Assembly: GCA_037176845.1 (NCBI GenBank)
Contig: JAYKXP010000013.1
Span: forward strand, 1 to 64,000
From: Paramarasmius palmivorus
Lineage: Eukaryota > Basidiomycota > Agaricomycetes > Agaricales > Marasmiaceae
Reading direction: 5' to 3'
Length of the DNA stretch: 64,000 nt
In this document: one piece after another, positions 35,701 to 46,698 of the stretch
Layout of the letters: the number at the start of each line of letters is the position of its first letter
How positions within the stretch are numbered: position 1 is the first letter of the stretch
Notes under the pieces: generated by a model
What the model was told of the DNA's origin: nothing
The model's database searches: none
What the model saw: only the letters and a program-made list of their open reading frames with translations
Translations under genes and position numbers: made by a program

Positions 35701-36505
35701 ATCTTGCCACTCGACAACTTCACGACATTCTTCATCTCTAACACCTCCTGGACCCCTCAACCGACTCTCTCAGGCTAATATCACTGCACCATGGATCCAC
35801 ACCGCTGTAGAAGTTTTGTGCCACAACGAGAGTCTCCTGGAGCTAGATGTCTGGAATAATATTGTCGATGCTCTCATTAGGCTCGAAGGCACTTACGGAT
35901 ACCATAGTCCCACCAAAGGCATACCCAAAGATGATAAGCGACCTTCCTCAGTCACTTGGTGGTTCCAGCAAGGACGAACGTATACCGACTTGCCCAGACA
36001 GATGGGAACTCTTGAGGAGTTCAAAGGACGATATCTTCTTTGGTGGGATGCTCTTAACCCCGACTGGAGACGACGGAGAGAGGATGGTACTATGGAGCGA
36101 GATTTCGACCAAGGGGATTGGTCAGACCTTTTCTATCCGGGGGAACGGGGGCTAGTGGTCCCAATTATGTGTCTCCGATGGTGGTTCTTGAAGGAGATAC
36201 AGCTGGGTGGTTCAGAAAGTTGGAATGATGCTGCTGATGACATGCTCTGGGTTCTAGAGTGCATGATCAAATGGAGCAACAAGACCCAACCACTTGAGCC
36301 TGGTTCTGATTCCGAACCCGAACCAGCTCCTAAGAAACCACGTTCAACCCAAGCACCCCTTTCATCCCAAGCACCTCTTTCATCTCAAGCACCACGCTCA
36401 TCCCAGCGTCTACGATCTATGGCAAAACCACATTCCTCTGGCAAACACCCTTCCCAGGCCAAACCACCACATTCAACCCAAGGTCGACCTCGGGGTCGAC
36501 AGTAA
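32779..36505 (+). pseudogene. Long Ser/Lys-rich hypothetical cargo protein, copy 1 (frameshifted)
   Basis: Counterpart of 48546-52275. Single-base losses in G or C runs at ~33145 (start of the Ser/Lys tract), ~33885 (before ELRFIRTVIK) and ~34803 break the frame. The final exon (35030-36505), with the Trp-rich module, is intact and differs from copy 2 by about one residue (Glu/Val in the acidic run). Probably one gene with copy-2-like introns. The deletions could be sequence error. Confidence 0.65.
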
Positions 36506-36515
36506 ATTAGGTATA

Positions 36516-36722
36516 TCTCTTTCTTGGATTCACCATTGGGGAGCTTATTCCCAATTCCTGTTCCTGTTCCCGTTTCCGTTCCCAATCCCAATTCCCGTTC
36601 CTATTCATATATGATAATTTATTCTATCTTGGATTCACCATCGAGGAGCTTATTCCCCATTCCCGTTTCCGTTCCCAATCCCAATTCCCGTTCCTGTTCA
36701 TATATGATAATTTATTCTATCT
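36516..36722. repeat. Two-unit tandem repeat in the 3' flank of the Ser/Lys-rich gene, copy 1
   Basis: Two units of about 100 bp, each starting CTTGGATTCACCAT and ending ATGATAATTTATTCTATC, with internal TTCC(C/T)GTTCC runs. The same repeat is in copy 2 (about 48326-48532). Confidence 0.75.
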
Positions 36723-36768
36723 TACTCCTTTTTAAAAATGGTTCTTATATATTGTTATATCATTACAG

Positions 36769-36816
36769 TTTTGACAAAATGTTCCTATTGATTATTATAT
36801 TATGGTTTTGACAAAA
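36769..36816. repeat. Subterminal TTTTGACAAAA motifs, right end copy 1
   Basis: Two exact copies, 36769-36779 and 36806-36816, about 200-240 bp from the element end. Confidence 0.6.
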
Positions 36817-36914
36817 TCTTGATTTTTGAATTAATTGACCTGGTTGTTTTGAAATAAATGAACTTCAACCCAAAATGTGGTTTTAAAAAAGAGTTGATGG
36901 ATGAGATGCCTTAC

Positions 36915-37010
36915 TTAAAAAGGAAATAGCCCGAAGATCTTCGGTGTTTTTTGTAATAGATGTGTGGAACCTCTTCGGAGCTTTTTCGAAAAATTTTGCC
37001 GTGCCGCCTG
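36915..37010 (-). repeat. Right terminal inverted repeat, copy 1
   Basis: Reading inwards: CAGGCGGCACGGC, CTCCGAAG, ACATCTATTAC and palindrome CCGAAGATCTTCGG, matching 21532-21620. Confidence 0.88.
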
Positions 37011-37018
37011 CTCTCCCC
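37011..37018. repeat. Target duplication CTCTCCCC, right of giant element copy 1
   Basis: Partner (as GGGGAGAG) is at 63539-63546, right of copy 2, not at the left of copy 1. Confidence 0.85.
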
Positions 37019-37200
37019 TCTCACTTTCACCTTGGTACTCAGCTCCGTTTCATACGAGCTATCACAAATGTATACTTGCTTGACAACGACCCTTGAAAAC
37101 GACCCTTCACTCAGAAGACCCTTTCCCAACTGATTGCTCGCTTGAGTGTATCGGAGAGCCTTGGATAACCATGGCATCTTCACGCTCTTTGGTTCACCCA
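37019..37200 (-). pseudogene. Possible first exon of an unknown gene cut by the second giant element
   Basis: On the minus strand an open frame starts MMGEPKSVKMPWLSK and runs to KVKVRGE at the target duplication. Removing the element and undoing the inversion lets it continue at 63547 as SCEKVPWNNN up to a GTAAGG donor. Further in-phase exons can be drawn at ~63664-63709 and ~63801-63832. I do not recognise the product. The continuity of frame is the only evidence. Confidence 0.3.
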
Positions 37201-40200
37201 TCATCACCACACACCCAGCATGTTTGAAGTACTTGTATTACCTCGGCGGTGCCGACCGTTCAACGCCGAAGAACCCTGGTACTTATAGGTGTCCTCTGTC
37301 TCGTAAAGACTGGCATAGGGCCGCGTACTGGTGTTATAGGACCATGATTATGGTTGGAAAAGGAAGAAGCACATCTGAAGGAGGTTACCTCAAGCCAGAG
37401 GTATGCGTTACTTTGTTTCGTGATCACTCAATTACTCATTCCCTGATAGATCTACAAATGGATGTCTACACGTTCACAACCCGAGCTATTGGTGAATGCT
37501 GATGCTCATGCTTGTTGAGGTCCTGTACCTGTCATGACGCTTCCTATCACCGCTCTCAGTCCGTGCCACCTCATCACGTCAACTATTGATACTTGGTGGT
37601 CTCAACGTCTGGAGTCTGGAGGTAAAGGAAAAGCTAGATGGACACGAGATTGTCTTCAGTTGATGGTTCGATATTCACAATCTTCGGTACTTCTACACGC
37701 GGAGTTGTAAACATATACTGTACTAAACCCATGTTATGATAGACATATCGCAATCATGTAACTTCTTTTCGTAACTTCTAGTGTTCGGATATCGAGTATG
37801 TACATATTCCTCTTGCAAAAGATCATGGTTAGCAGCCCTCTTTCCTTTGTCCACAGCCGCCAACAGTACCCACAGGACTTCATCCTTCTGACAGCTACGC
37901 CTGAAATACACTGAACATGTCCTTTCCCGACCTCAAAACAAGGCTATGAACACCCAAAAGATGCTTAGCAGGTGCTAAGTCGACCGTAAAATGAAGTTGA
38001 CATACCTTCTCCTCGAAGGTCAAACCTACGGATGGATCGGCGTCGGCGACCACATCCCGTATGCCCGTGAGATTGCAGGAGCTCGTCGGGGTATGCGTAG
38101 AGCTGCTTTAGCCATCTATCCGCTGGTCGTAGTGTATTGGGAAGTTGTCGAAACGGGAGGTAGGTCGGGGGTATGCATGGTGAGGATGAGATGAGAAAGA
38201 GTGCGTTCAGGGAACTGGATACAGCCGGTAGACAATCTAGGGAGGTATTAGAACATGTTTAGCGGACGATAATGGCAAAGGGACGATTACCTTTTGGGTG
38301 TTGATAGTTGGTGTTGGTGACGTGGAAGCTACCGTGACACTGTGGATGGGGCAGAAGGGCCAGAAAGGGAAGGAGATACAAGGTGTAGGAGGGTGTAGGT
38401 ACAACCCAGTGTAATCGACCATGTTGAGCGTCGAAGTCGTCGCCTTTGCCAGAGGTTGCGAGTCATAGGTTGGTGGGTTTGGAATCATGGAAGGTTTGGT
38501 GAGGGTGCCTCAAAGCACTGGAAAGGGTGTTGCTGTACCGTGTTGAATGTTGCTAATCTGTCTGGTCAGGTCTTCCATGGGGTGTCCTTCGTTTTGGTAG
38601 CAGGGGAAGGTGACAGATCTGCTGTTTTGCACAGGACATGAACGGGTTGACGAGGTCGAGTTATGCTGACTATGCCATAGAGGTGGATGTTTTAGGAAGG
38701 ATGCTGATAGCTAAGTTATTAGTGTGCCGAAAGTGAAGATGAAGAGTACGCACCTTAGCCAATACAAATTCTGCTGCCCCGGAGCAGAGCACTAGAGTAG
38801 CACCCCTTAACACAACGGCTTAGTCGGCACAAGGGCTGAGAATGGGACCAAAAACTGGAGGGGTGCATCCAAAGCCTGTGGTAGTTCAAAAATCCTTCTA
38901 TGTGAGCCCTATTGCAGCTGACGTGACGCCTAATGGTGCATGCTTCAAAAGCGTTGCAGCGGTGGTTGTGGACGATATGGAATGGCGAGGTCTGTGATGA
39001 TGCGTGTCAGGTAGAGCAACGGACGCTAGCTGAGAGACTTACAGTTAGACAGGACGCAAAGAACTAGGGGAGGTGAACCAAAGTGGAGCAATGGTGGACG
39101 TTGTTGAAAAGACAAGCCACGTGGTATGGTGTGATGAAAATTTTGTTGCAATAAGCGCTCACGCCGATAACGTTGGACCAAAACCATTCACCCAACGATT
39201 CAATTCCTCATTCCTTACAACTTCTCGGTCAAGGCCAGAAAAGCCACGGCACACCACTACGAGCATCTTACTTTCAACACTGCCAACATTCAAAGTTTCA
39301 ACATGCCCTCCTCAACTTCTGCTGAATAGGTTCATCGACTTCCTCTCCTCCTTACCGAACTCACTCCACAATCACTCAAATACCAAAAATGTTGGAGAAC
39401 ATCAGAGAGTACTAGGATTAGGGAGGCTCACAGGATATTCTGAGGCTATGTAATTGGTTAGCAGCTACTCGCAAGGGTTGCACAAGGGAATGGTATGTGG
39501 ATTAGCTCTATCATGCTGGCAGTCAATTGCTTATGACTGCAACTCTTAATTTTGCAGTTCTCAACTCCCTGAATCACTCATCAATATTGTACCATACCTT
39601 TCTACACAAGGTTCTCTGCAAATTTCAACACCCTGTCAGCTCCACCAACCTCAGATTCTCATTCCGCACTATTATCCTCTCATATGACGCTATGACTCCA
39701 GCATCCCACTTCCTTCGATAATAGCCATCATGCTCCATTCATTCACCACTGCAACTGACGAACCTCAATTGAACAAATTGTCAATATGCCAGTGCACAAA
39801 CCCTTGTGAAGTACTGGTGTTCAACATTCTTTGCTAGTGATCCAGTGAAAGGAGAGATAGGATTGCAAGTGCACAAGCATATATTGGTGGGTGAGTGTAA
39901 TCTTTTTTGTCAACCTACAGGTCTGACACGTCCTTTTCTAGGGTCATTGTGCCCACGCTGGCACCTCTTATAGTCAGTTATTCACCATACAAGTTATGGA
40001 GCATTGGGAGGGCTTAAGAGAGGGTTAGGATAAGGGGTTGCATAGGATATGGAGGGTGAAGGAGACAGTATAACTCCAGAACAAGAAAGCCACATGTATA
40101 CAGCTTCATACACAGAATGTCATCAAATTCACTACTTTTGCCATTACCACAGCCGCCTCAGAGCTCGATCCTGAGGCTCCACAATCAGAACCCATTTACC

Positions 40201-40325
40201 CCCTTTGTACTCCCCCCATTCAATGAACTCCTTTGTAGATGCTTCTTTCCCCTCATCTACAGATCTAGTCTTCATCCTAATCCTTCCCCCACTCACAATC
40301 TTTATTGGCATCTCCATCCCTGCAC
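37201..40325. other. Single-copy intergenic stretch, no gene recognised
   Basis: Several short open frames exist on both strands but none shows domain-like composition or a convincing splice pattern. I see no repeats shared with the rest of the window. The region lies in the inverted segment between the giant elements. Confidence 0.35.
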
Positions 40326-43300
40326 TCAATGATACCACTGGGGGAATAGGGTTCTGTCATGAGGAATGAGCAAGCAATGCCATACCCAATATCTGACTTT
40401 ACACACCTTGTCCAGTACCTCAACAATTTCCTCATAGACATTTGATCCACCAGCCATCTGAACAAAGACAGACATGTAGATATTGTCTACCTCCCATTCC
40501 AAAGCATGCTGGTCATCAGCATTTGTCTTGGTGACCTTTCCAGCCAGTGCAGCGTCATATAGCATGATATTGAAAAAGTCTTTGACAACAATGGGATCTG
40601 TTCTGATGTGTTGAAGGCGGGATGCACCAAGCCATGCTTTTTGCATGAATTCAGAGTCATGCTGGAGTTTCTCAGCCTGAAAACATTGTCAGAAAATGTC
40701 TCCTTAAATGTAAGGGAACCTACCTGTAAATGACATTCTTCACCAAAGCGCCTCTGAACTATCCAACTTCCGATCTTGGAGAGATCATGATCAAAAGAAT
40801 GTAGCCAACATACCACATATCCCAGTAAAAACCTTTCCAGCTTTTGCTGAAGGCTCTGGTAGAGGGATAAGTCTTGTTCTGCACCATACTATGGCCCATA
40901 TATTGCATATCGATATAGATAAGATGAGAGGGCCTCTGGGAGTTCCTTGTTGGCCTTACTGAGGTGATCCATGGTGCATGTGATCATAGTTTCATACAAA
41001 ATTGCTTCGTACTTCTCCATATCGATATACCAATGGCCAGCTCGATCCTTGGAGGTCAAGAAATCATCGAATGATTTGTGAAGAAGTTGATAGCGATTAT
41101 TCTCCTCGGTGACAAGGCTACGGAGTTTGTAGAAGGTGCTGACTATGTCTGGATTATTTTCAGGATCTACATGGTTAGAAAGGCCATGGAGGATTGGAAC
41201 TGTAGGGCTATTGATATAGCCAGGATCCACCATGATCAAACCTAATGCCATGCAGATATTCTGTCTGATGTCGTTGTCCCCCTGTTCATTCACAAGAGAG
41301 TTGAGGGCAGTCTCATACAGAACTGTGAGTGCATGTAAGGCATTCTTTGGTGGCTCATTCTCTGTGAAGACCTTCAGACGCTGCACAGCATTTTCCTTGA
41401 TGAACCCAATGATGGTGGCTGCCCAAACAAATAAACCACTGGCATGTTCTGCCAATTTCTCGATGGCGGAGCTTTTGATGGCATGATCTAGCACATGTAA
41501 GGATGGATGTTGTTCGAATGATTTCGCTAGGAAGTAATTGATATCCTGACGGGTTTCAAGGGAAGTGTGATCGAGTGGGAAGTGATGAATGTGAACAAGA
41601 TTTTGGAGATAGGCCACAATGTCTTCTTCTGGGCGACTTGCAAGTACGAAACACAGGAATGGAAGTAACCTGAATTTGTTGTTTGCGAACAGCTCTAAAA
41701 GCTGACCACGAAAATTGGCTTCTACTTGGTCAGAGCGGGAGCATTCATCGATTCCGTCAACGAGGACGACAATGCGACCTTCTTTGGCAATTTCATCGCT
41801 CAACCCTTGGAGAGGATTTATCAAAAGCTCCTCGACCTGGGTATTGAGATCGGTGTTCTGAGCAATGTGACGACTCCGTGCTACAACTTCTGCAATTGGC
41901 TTGCTAAACCGCTCATCAAAGCCTGCAAGTAGAAAGGCTAGAGCCCTAACAAACTCTCCAGCAGTATTGTATGCACTCCGGTCGAAACGGACAAAGGCGG
42001 CTAGGCGGCTGTGGAAACCTAATGTTGACAAGGTGTTGTGAAGGGTACCAATCAGCGAGCTTTTTCCACAGCCAGCAATACCCGAGATCCAAAGGATGGA
42101 CTGCTCCCCATGGAAGCACCAGTTCAGTATTGTTGAGAGTGACGAACGACGAGTTCCTGGCAGACAGTGACACTTGGGACCCAAAAGTCTTTCAGAAGGC
42201 TGGAGAGGACGAAGTGTTGTCTCTCGTTCTGGTGTTGCATGCTTTCAAAATGACACACTACACAACTATGAAGGTAACTCACCCAAAGATTTGATGGCCT
42301 TTTGTGTGTTTATGATGGTCACAGCTGTGAACTCTATCTGAGTTTCAATGAATCGCTTCTTGAGTTGCTCAAAAGCAGCTTTGAACTCTGCTATTTTTGC
42401 CGGTGTGTTCCAGAGATCTAAGACCTGACCTGAAATTGTGATTTTGAGTATGCCATCTGATAGTCCTAGTGAGGTACTGACGGAGATACCCTTGGAACAT
42501 ATGATTTGAAAGGAACACATAGCATTCTTCTGATTGCCGGACAATCTCATTGAAGAGCTTTGTGAAATAGCCTTGTTTGTTTAGTGCCTTCTTGTCTACT
42601 GCAAGTTTGAACATTTCTATCATAACATCGTATAGGGTGACTATTGCTTCATTCTGCTTGTGTTTTGCTTTTATCACCTGAATTAACATGAGTCATTCAG
42701 TTGAACATGAATGAGTGTCTCCAAAACAACATAACCTACACGATAGATCCCAGATACGACAATAGAGGCAGCACGGGCAATTTCATGTACCTATGATGAG
42801 AGTGTCAAAGTCAGTAATACACCAAACACTTTTGTTGAAACCTATTACCTCCGACAGCTTATCCAGCACCTCAATAATGGCGTCAGTAGCCTCATATATA
42901 CGCTGTTGTTTTTCCGTTTGAACCCTGCGTGTCTCCATCTCATCACCAAATTTAGCTAGTTCTTCATGAACTCTCACAGCGGAATCATAATCGAAGCTGG
43001 GAGGGGGGTGGCCTTCAGTGTGGATGTCAAGGGACAAGTTGGGCAACAGTAAAGCCAGTGCGCTCGCAGGACGGTCAGGCATAGCATTGACTTCATGAGC
43101 GAGTCGATCAGTTTGCTGGCGTGTCTCCTCTTGTGTACTGAACGTGTCCATCTCGGATACCATAGTATGTGAAGCCTTCTCCTCGACGTGTCCTCGAGAA
43201 CCATCGTTGGCGATTGGCGTGATAAGGTTTTCTGTCTGGGTGGCGTGGGGTGCGGTAGTCGGGGATGATATTGAGGAACTTGAACTATCAGCGGGTCTCG

Positions 43301-43735
43301 CGCTGACCCCATCGATAGACCGACCTAATCGCTGATGGGGTTTCGCTTGTGTGTTTCCAATCTCGGATTCCGCGCTGGGTCGAGAATCGTCTCCCTTCCT
43401 AGCACGATCTTGAGAATCTCTGTGAGGACCGTCCTGCTCTAAATAGACGGCAGGTGAGGATGTAATGGTTGGTGCAAGGGAATCTGGCGGCAATGCCAAG
43501 TGCTCCGTCTTGATCGATAGCTCGAAATGATGGTTGATGTACTTTCTTCTATGAATTATCATTTCCCTTTGGAGTTCTGAGCACATTGATTTTATTAGAA
43601 TACTTGAACAGAAATCGATATCAATGCTTACCAGCACAGCCAGGAGGGAAATCACTCATTGGGACCCTAAGAATGGCCAGAAGTGTGTTGGGCCGAAACG
43701 TATGATACCGATAAGCTTCGAATAGCAACATCCCG
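40326..43735 (-). pseudogene. NACHT-domain NLR-like protein, 5'-detached and with a premature stop
   Basis: Minus strand. The exon at 43735-43633 (MLLFEAYRYH ... DFPPGCA) looks like the end of a C2-like domain. A Ser/Pro-rich linker (43570-42850) and a helical region (42690-42270) follow, as in the N-terminal part of Agaricomycete STAND proteins. The NACHT domain follows, with Walker A GIAGCGKSSL (~42080) and Walker B VLVDGIDECS (~41760), and the usual HASGLFVWAATIIGF and LLHKSFDDFL downstream. NACHT ATPases of this type are thought to act in non-self recognition. An in-frame TAG (40889-40891) interrupts the conserved helical stretch after YAIYGP; the frame resumes at once (YGAEQDLSLYQSLQQKL), so it may be a Trp-to-stop change. 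The real 5' exon lies at ~18917-19050. The 3' end is uncertain. Confidence 0.75.
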
Positions 43736-43771
43736 GAGTTTACTTTTGCTTGCCTGATGGAAAAAAATGCG

Positions 43772-44048
43772 TGTTGTGGATCTCGGACTTTAGCGTAGCA
43801 CGTGACTGTGTTGATATTTACATTCTCGTACGATTTCTTTTCTCCTCAGCCGTTTACCATGATCTGGTCCGTCTGAGGAGGTATGTGTTATCATATCATT
43901 TACTTATTCTGTACCTTACTGACATATTACTTAGACTCAGCTTACACGTTGTCATCTTTAGGTACAGAATTCAGCCGTTTACCATGATCTGGTCCGTCTG
44001 AGGAGACTCAGCTTACACGTTGTCATCTTTAGGTTGTCTGTTATAACA
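43772..44048 (+). repeat. Copia 5' LTR (277 bp) with internal 71-bp duplication
   Basis: Starts TGTTGTGGATC and ends CTGTTATAACA. Relative to the 206-bp 3' LTR it has an extra 71 bp at 43963-44033 that repeats CAGCCGTTTACCATGATC and onward, plus the ACTCAGCTTACACG segment. Confidence 0.92.
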
Positions 44049-44062
44049 GGTTATGGGCATAC
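44049..44062 (+). other. Copia primer-binding site (half-tRNA type)
   Basis: GGTTATGGGCATAC starts directly after the LTR. It resembles the complement of the initiator tRNA-Met anticodon arm used by copia-type elements, as does GGTTATGGGCCC at 8362-8373. This is from family knowledge and is unverified. Confidence 0.5.
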
Positions 44063-44256
44063 AACATTAACGACACCTAGAAGATTATCGTTGGACCTAT
44101 TTCGACGCTTGGCTCGCGTCATCCCCACTTCCCATTTCAACATTACTTTCTCCCGCGGGACTATTTTCGACTTTTTCAACAATCGATCAACGCCGATTAC
44201 CCTGATCTTGCGAGATCTCGTTGCACTCGACCTCTACTCAAGCTGGATGCGTCCAT

Positions 44257-46698
44257 ATGCCTTCCGATCAGTCAAATCAGCTGCCTCGCCATGCCCGAGG
44301 GCAAATTCCGGCTGCCGCCTCTGTTCCTTACTTTAATTCGACTTCCAATTCTCATATTCCTCCTACTAGTGGTTATCCTAGATCATCAAATGTTCCATTT
44401 TTTCATAATCAGACTCCGGTAACACCCACTCAAGGTGGGATACCACGATCTCAAGCTTTCGTTTCCCGTAATAATCAAATCCCTCGTTCTGGTTCTTTTC
44501 CACGTTTCAATTTTGATCAGTTTTCTACACCAGATGTTTTGTCGACGCCACGCCATGTATATGGCGCTTTCCATTCTGCTTTTAATAATCTTGGTACCGC
44601 AATGCGGGAGATTCGCTCGGCTAATGGCCCACAGACACGAACAGATGGAACTGCTCATAATATACCATCTGTGACTAATTTCTCCCCGCATACTCAAGTT
44701 CCTTTTTCCTTCTCTAGTGATCATCTCGACCAGCCTGTTCCTCAACCGCCTCCTACTGGTATTCACTGGGCCAATTCTCAGGAATACCCATTAGGATACC
44801 ATCCGGGTTATCGAACAGCTCCTTCTGGGATGCCGGCTGGTTCTGTTCCTGGAAATGTTCCAGGAACTGCTCCTCCAACACCGCCACCTAAAGCGGGATC
44901 GAGTAGTGATCGAGGTGTTCCGCCTTCGAGAGAGGACTCGCCACTTTCCAATCATTCTCATCATTCATCTTCTCATTCTAAACCAAGTTCACCTTTTCGA
45001 GACGTACCTCCTCACTTTCGAACTGTTCGTCCTATTGTTAATCCTCCGGAACCTGGTTCTTTTTCTCCACAATCTTCAGAAATTGCTCAATTATCGTCTC
45101 TCATACAATCTCTTATTATTACATTACAGAATCAACGGTCGTCGCAACCTGCTGGCGTCGCGATACCGTCATTACATAACACAGCGCCAGTGGGTCTTGG
45201 TCACTTTCCTTATCCCCCCGTGACACCATCATCTCAGAACTCGGCGGGAATGGGAGTACCAAATGCTACGTCTATACCTCCTTACTCTACTGTTCCTATA
45301 CCTTATCAACAATTCTCTCAGCCTCAGTCTCAGCATCATTCACCATTGTCTCCTCATGAATCATCAGCAGATATGTCTCTTGCACTTCTTAGATCCCTTA
45401 TTCATACACCAGTTCCATCTTTACCTTCTACCACTTCAATTCCTTTGTTACAAGGCAGGCTGAATTTCGCTCAATGGCAGGAGGCAGCAGTTGGCATGGT
45501 ACAAAACCTTGGGCTAAATTCGTGGATTTGTGGACCTTCACCACCGAACCTTACGACGTTCAACCCTGACGTTATCCCCGTTTATCCGCCATTACTATCG
45601 ACAACTCCTTCTGTCTCAGACTGCCAGTTATGGCATGTTTTCTGGACTCGAGATGGGATTGCAGCGCAGATCCTTATGTCGCGCCTTTCACAATCCGTTG
45701 CAGCTATGCTACCACCTTCTACTGATCCCGTCACCTATCAACGTCGTACAGCAAGAGATGTTCTTAATGTTCTTCGTGCCCGTTATGGTGTTGGAGATTT
45801 CGCTAGGGCTGCTCTGCTCAAAGATAAACTGTGGCAGAAACAGGCTTACCCAGGTCGTATCGTGGACTACGTTACGGAATGGAGAACAGATCTCAACCAG
45901 CTTCATTCGGTGGATTACCAGATTCATTGGGGAGAAGCCATCACGAGGTTCCTAGCCATGCTGCCGAACGACATCATATGGCAGTCCATTCGCAACTTTG
46001 CCATGACAGAAACCTCTGTCGATCCCACGACACTGGACCGCGGCTCATGGGAGTACTTCGCTGATCTCGTTCTTCAAACTGACTCCAACAACACTATTCG
46101 GGAGAGTGCTCGTTCCTCGACGTATGCATCTCAGCATGCTGCGAACCGTAACCGTCCAAATGTTTCGCGTGGGGGGGATACTTCAAATACTCGGACGAGC
46201 ACTACAACGAATACCCGTGATCGACAACCCAATACTCCATCATCCAACCAGAACTCACGAAGCACATCTTCACATCCACAATCTTCCAATTCGACACAAC
46301 CACGTCCACAGGCGCACTTGGCGCAAGTCGATTCTCAACTTCCATCAGAAACAGATATCGATCACACTGTAGACGAGAGTATTAATACTGCAGATGTAAA
46401 CTCAGACATCCAAGAGGCAATTGAAGAATCTTTCCAGGCCTACTCGTCCATGCCACCGGATACTCCACCGGGATGGCTTTACACATTCGCCGCTGAATCA
46501 CCGCTTGTCCTATCTGCATTCATTAGAGACTACCAAGGAATTCTCGACTCTGGTTCGTCCAAACACCTGTTTAACAGTAAACAGTTGTTCTGGGACTTTA
46601 ACCCCAAGGAAAGACTCTCAATTGGGACAGCCAACTGTGGTTCGTTAGAGACGCATGGAAAGGGAATAGTGAAGATCAGGGTCTCTGACGTTCGTTAA
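44257..46698 (+). CDS. Copia gag-protease frame, ending at an in-frame TAA
   Basis: A long Pro/Ser/Gln-rich N-terminus (~residues 1-390) precedes a gag-like helical domain (LLQGRLNFAQWQEAAVG to WEYFADLVLQ, ~390-650). A Ser/Asn/Thr-rich stretch follows, then the aspartic protease start ILDSGSSKHLFN (~765-776). I see no CCHC knuckle. The frame stops at TAA (46696-46698) after IRVSDVR, although the next codons continue the protease/pre-integrase region (PDKSFVIILDDAHYAPD) in the same frame. This is one point stop, perhaps CAA to TAA, or a stop that is suppressed. The start is the ATG giving MPSDQSNQL; an earlier ATG at 44221 is possible. Confidence 0.85.
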   Translation: MPSDQSNQLPRHARGQIPAAASVPYFNSTSNSHIPPTSGYPRSSNVPFFHNQTPVTPTQGGIPRSQAFVSRNNQIPRSGSFPRFNFDQFSTPDVLSTPRHVYGAFHSAFNNLGTAMREIRSANGPQTRTDGTAHNIPSVTNFSPHTQVPFSFSSDHLDQPVPQPPPTGIHWANSQEYPLGYHPGYRTAPSGMPAGSVPGNVPGTAPPTPPPKAGSSSDRGVPPSREDSPLSNHSHHSSSHSKPSSPFRDVPPHFRTVRPIVNPPEPGSFSPQSSEIAQLSSLIQSLIITLQNQRSSQPAGVAIPSLHNTAPVGLGHFPYPPVTPSSQNSAGMGVPNATSIPPYSTVPIPYQQFSQPQSQHHSPLSPHESSADMSLALLRSLIHTPVPSLPSTTSIPLLQGRLNFAQWQEAAVGMVQNLGLNSWICGPSPPNLTTFNPDVIPVYPPLLSTTPSVSDCQLWHVFWTRDGIAAQILMSRLSQSVAAMLPPSTDPVTYQRRTARDVLNVLRARYGVGDFARAALLKDKLWQKQAYPGRIVDYVTEWRTDLNQLHSVDYQIHWGEAITRFLAMLPNDIIWQSIRNFAMTETSVDPTTLDRGSWEYFADLVLQTDSNNTIRESARSSTYASQHAANRNRPNVSRGGDTSNTRTSTTTNTRDRQPNTPSSNQNSRSTSSHPQSSNSTQPRPQAHLAQVDSQLPSETDIDHTVDESINTADVNSDIQEAIEESFQAYSSMPPDTPPGWLYTFAAESPLVLSAFIRDYQGILDSGSSKHLFNSKQLFWDFNPKERLSIGTANCGSLETHGKGIVKIRVSDVR

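Larger units (their letters stand above)
21532..37010. mobile_element. Giant KDZ/TET-JBP composite DNA transposon, copy 1 (15,479 bp)
   Basis: The ends ACCCGTGACGGC (left) and, read inwards from the right, CAGGCGGCACGGC form the tips of imperfect ~90-bp inverted repeats. Genes from left to right: KDZ transposase (-), HNH-type protein (-), Ras GTPase (-), CxxC protein (-), TET/JBP dioxygenase (+), long Ser/Lys-rich protein (+). Flanking octamers differ (CTTCATCC left, CTCTCCCC right), because copy 1 recombined with copy 2. Compared with copy 2 it carries a CpG-decayed centre and many single-base deletions, so several genes look broken. It is 19 bp shorter than copy 2. Confidence 0.93.

Noticed and set aside
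35030..36505. A separate 491-codon gene at the right end of copy 1
   Set aside because: Upstream exons splice to it in phase in copy 2, so it is better read as the last exon of the Ser/Lys-rich gene.
21532..37010. Starship-like cargo element
   Set aside because: There is no tyrosine-recombinase captain gene, and the element has terminal inverted repeats and a KDZ transposase. Starships are also an ascomycete group as far as I know.
37201..40100. Several short open frames in the single-copy interval
   Set aside because: None shows conserved-looking segments or consistent exon phase.
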